Shown here: one piece after another, positions 62,585-64,000 of the stretch
Layout of the letters: every line of letters begins with the position of its first letter
Position numbering within the stretch: the stretch's first letter is position 1
Assembly: GCA_024244705.1 (NCBI GenBank)
Contig: JAAEOK010000088.1
Span: forward strand, 51,345-115,344
DNA length: 64,000 bases
Origin: Alphaproteobacteria bacterium
GTDB lineage: Bacteria; Pseudomonadota; Alphaproteobacteria; JAAEOK01
Direction of reading: 5' to 3'
The notes under the pieces: generated by a model
Told to the model about the DNA's origin: nothing
What the model saw: the letters and a program-made list of their open reading frames with translations, nothing else
The model's database searches: none
Position numbers and translations under genes: made by a program

Positions 62585-63612
62585 CACGCCGCCTCGTCGA
62601 AATTCACCTTGCGCCGCACCAGATAGGCCGGCCGGTGCTGTGATTCGAAATAGGTGCGGACCAGCATCTCGGCCAAGAGGCCCATCATCAGGCTCATGAT
62701 CCCGGCCAGGAAGATCACCGCCGACAGCACCGGCAGCGGGGTCAGGATGAAGGAGATGCCCTCGACGAACTTGAGATAGAACATGTAGGCGAGGAACACC
62801 GCCGACAGTAGGATGAACAGCACACCGAAGCCGCCGAACAAATAGATCGGGTTGACGAAGTGGTTCTCGAGGAACTTGACCACCATCAGGTCGAGGATGA
62901 CCTTGAACGTCCGCCGCAATCCATACTTCGAGTGGCCGAACTGGCGCGGGTGGTGCTTGACCGGCATCTCGGTGATGCGCGCGCCCATCCAGTGGACGTA
63001 GATCGGCAGGAAGCGGTGCATCTCGCCATAGAGGCGGACGCCGTCGATGACGTCGCGACGATAGGCCTTGAGCGTGCAGCCGTAATCGTTGAGCCGGACC
63101 CCGGAGACGACCGAGATCATGCGGTTGGCGACGCGGCTGACGAAGTTGCGCCGGATCGCCGCGTCGGTCCGGTTCTTGCGCCAGCCCGAGACCACGTCGT
63201 AGCCCTCGTCGAGCTTGTCGAGCAGGGTCGGGATGTCGGACGGGTCGTTCTGCAGGTCGGCGTCGAGGGAGACGATGACGTCGCCGGTGGCGTGGTCGAA
63301 GCCCGCCATCATCGCCGCCGTCTGGCCGTAATTGCGGCGGAAATCGACGATCTTGAGCTCGGGTCGGCGGGCCGCCGCCGCGGCCAGCGCCTTGAACGAG
63401 CCGTCGGAACTGCCGTCGTTGACGGCGATCACCTCGAACGGCTTGCCGAGCCCGTCGAGGACCGGGAACAGCTGCTCGCACAGCGGCGGGATGCTCTCCT
63501 CCTCGTTGTGGATCGGGATCACCACCGACAGCGCTGGACGCGCGGCCGCCGCCGGCGCGTCTACGGGCGCGGGCACGCTGGTATCCTGTGGCTTGTCATG
63601 CGGCTGATCCAC
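62584..63612 (-). CDS. Glycosyltransferase family 2, dolichol-phosphate-mannose-synthase/ArnC type
   Basis: A 342-residue membrane-bound transferase. ALSVVIPIHNEEESI begins the GT-A domain, VSLDADLQNDPSDIP has the DxD-type motif (DADLQ), and GCTLKAYRRDVIDG and RQFGHSKYGLRRTFK are typical of polyprenyl-phosphate sugar transferases. Two C-terminal helices (about residues 230-255 and 265-290) anchor it. GTG at 63612 follows GGGGAG; a second GTG at 63654 would add 14 residues. It likely loads a sugar onto undecaprenyl phosphate for lipid A or surface glycan modification. Confidence 0.9.
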   Translation of the reverse strand: MDQPHDKPQDTSVPAPVDAPAAAARPALSVVIPIHNEEESIPPLCEQLFPVLDGLGKPFEVIAVNDGSSDGSFKALAAAAARRPELKIVDFRRNYGQTAAMMAGFDHATGDVIVSLDADLQNDPSDIPTLLDKLDEGYDVVSGWRKNRTDAAIRRNFVSRVANRMISVVSGVRLNDYGCTLKAYRRDVIDGVRLYGEMHRFLPIYVHWMGARITEMPVKHHPRQFGHSKYGLRRTFKVILDLMVVKFLENHFVNPIYLFGGFGVLFILLSAVFLAYMFYLKFVEGISFILTPLPVLSAVIFLAGIMSLMMGLLAEMLVRTYFESQHRPAYLVRRKVNFDEAA

Positions 63613-63822
63613 GGCGGTCTCCCCGGGGCCCCTAGACCCCCGATCATACAACACTTGGCGGGCGCGGCAGGGCTTAAACCAGCACGCCCTCGGCTGTCAA
63701 CGCGGAGGGCGGTGGCGGGGATTGAACCAGCGACACGAGACCAATTTGTACGATCGGCGGACGGTTCCGCTCCCAAGAGATCGCGATATCGACCCTGACC
63801 GGGGAACCGCTGACCTACTGCC

Positions 63823-64000
63823 TTATCCCAAGACCTTCTTCAGGTCGGCCGCGATCGATCGTTCCTGATCGCTGCGCCCGGCGAAGGACTGAAGCGGGAC
63901 GACATCCCACTCGAGCACGCCCCAGGCCGGCAGGTTGCGCAGAAGTCGGTCCAACTCGTCGTTGGACTCCGCTTCGACGATGAAGACAAAGGCCCGTTCG
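63823..64000 (-). CDS. Muconolactone delta-isomerase-like protein (3' end only)
   Basis: The last 58 codons of a gene running off the right edge, ending at TAA (63823-63825). The tail reads FVFIVEAESNDELDRLLRNL, then WGVLEWDVVPLQSF, which fits the small ferredoxin-like MmlI/YCII-type fold (muconolactone isomerases are about 90-100 residues). Catalysis cannot be judged from the fragment, and many homologues are not part of aromatic degradation. Confidence 0.7.
   Translation of the reverse strand, partial: ERAFVFIVEAESNDELDRLLRNLPAWGVLEWDVVPLQSFAGRSDQERSIAADLKKVLG

Noticed and set aside
62585..63481. Apparent GT2-AsnB fusion frame of 929 codons
   Set aside because: The part before MCGLAGF is a wrong-frame reading of the GT2 gene; AsnB needs its Cys at position 2, so it starts at 62584.
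63613..63780. Possible two-piece tmRNA acceptor fragment
   Set aside because: There is no room for a coding piece with a tag reading frame next to it and the acceptor stem cannot be formed.

Overview
The window looks like chromosomal DNA of a GC-rich, metabolically versatile alphaproteobacterium, most likely Rhodospirillales-like. This rests on gene content (TRAP, TTT and Liv uptake systems, a class III cyclase with TPR repeats, a phasin, and a quinohemoprotein amine dehydrogenase cluster) and on codon usage. No 16S or other phylogenetic marker is present, so the placement is inference. I found no rRNA, convincing tRNA, CRISPR array or insertion sequence.

Layout. 0.1-3.5 kb: a TRAP transporter operon ending in a MarR regulator. 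3.6-9.7 kb: a class III cyclase, a small secreted protein, a cyclophilin-fold/nitrilase gene pair, a GT8 glycosyltransferase and an M24 peptidase. The GT8 gene lies between two diverged copies of one ~130-bp junction, each carrying the wreck of one neighbouring gene. 9.9-13.8 kb: a spermidine/putrescine-type ABC importer. 13.9-16.2 kb: a GT4 glycosyltransferase with a PIG-L deacetylase. 16.5-26.4 kb: a tripartite tricarboxylate transporter (tctCBA), a GntR/FCD regulator and four one-carbon enzymes (thiamine-diphosphate lyase/decarboxylase, formyl-CoA:oxalate CoA-transferase-like protein, formyl-THF hydrolase/transferase-like protein, formate-THF ligase). The palindrome TGGTATACCA lies upstream of both tctC and gntR, suggesting one regulon. 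26.4-34.3 kb: methyltransferase, SDR, two GT2 genes (one frameshifted), D-aminoacylase, YbaY-like lipoprotein and PhoD phosphatase. 34.3-37.0 kb: an sdaA-glyA operon. 37.4-39.9 kb: a phasin and an FtsH.

40.0-51.6 kb is a complete quinohemoprotein amine dehydrogenase locus: qhpA (diheme alpha), qhpD (radical SAM), qhpC (gamma, the CTQ-bearing peptide), qhpB (beta), qhpF (ABC exporter), qhpE (subtilisin-like leader peptidase) and qhpG (FAD monooxygenase, on the opposite strand). Every cross-linking residue known in the gamma subunit is present at the published spacing. Two extra genes sit inside the operon: an auxin-efflux-carrier-family permease and, translationally coupled to qhpE, a CcmF-like heme lyase with all four CcmF histidines but an altered WWD motif. 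This is the most unusual part of the window and suggests a dedicated heme-attachment factor for the diheme subunit.

51.9-58.0 kb: a GFA-family protein, an Asp/Glu racemase-family protein and a Liv-type amino-acid/amide ABC importer. 58.4-64 kb: a small secreted protein, a polytopic membrane protein, an asparagine synthetase, a dolichol-phosphate-mannose-synthase-type GT2, and the 3' end of a muconolactone-isomerase-like gene cut by the window edge. Overall the segment specialises in uptake and oxidation of small organic acids, amines and amides, channelling one-carbon units to folate, with cell-envelope glycosylation genes interspersed.
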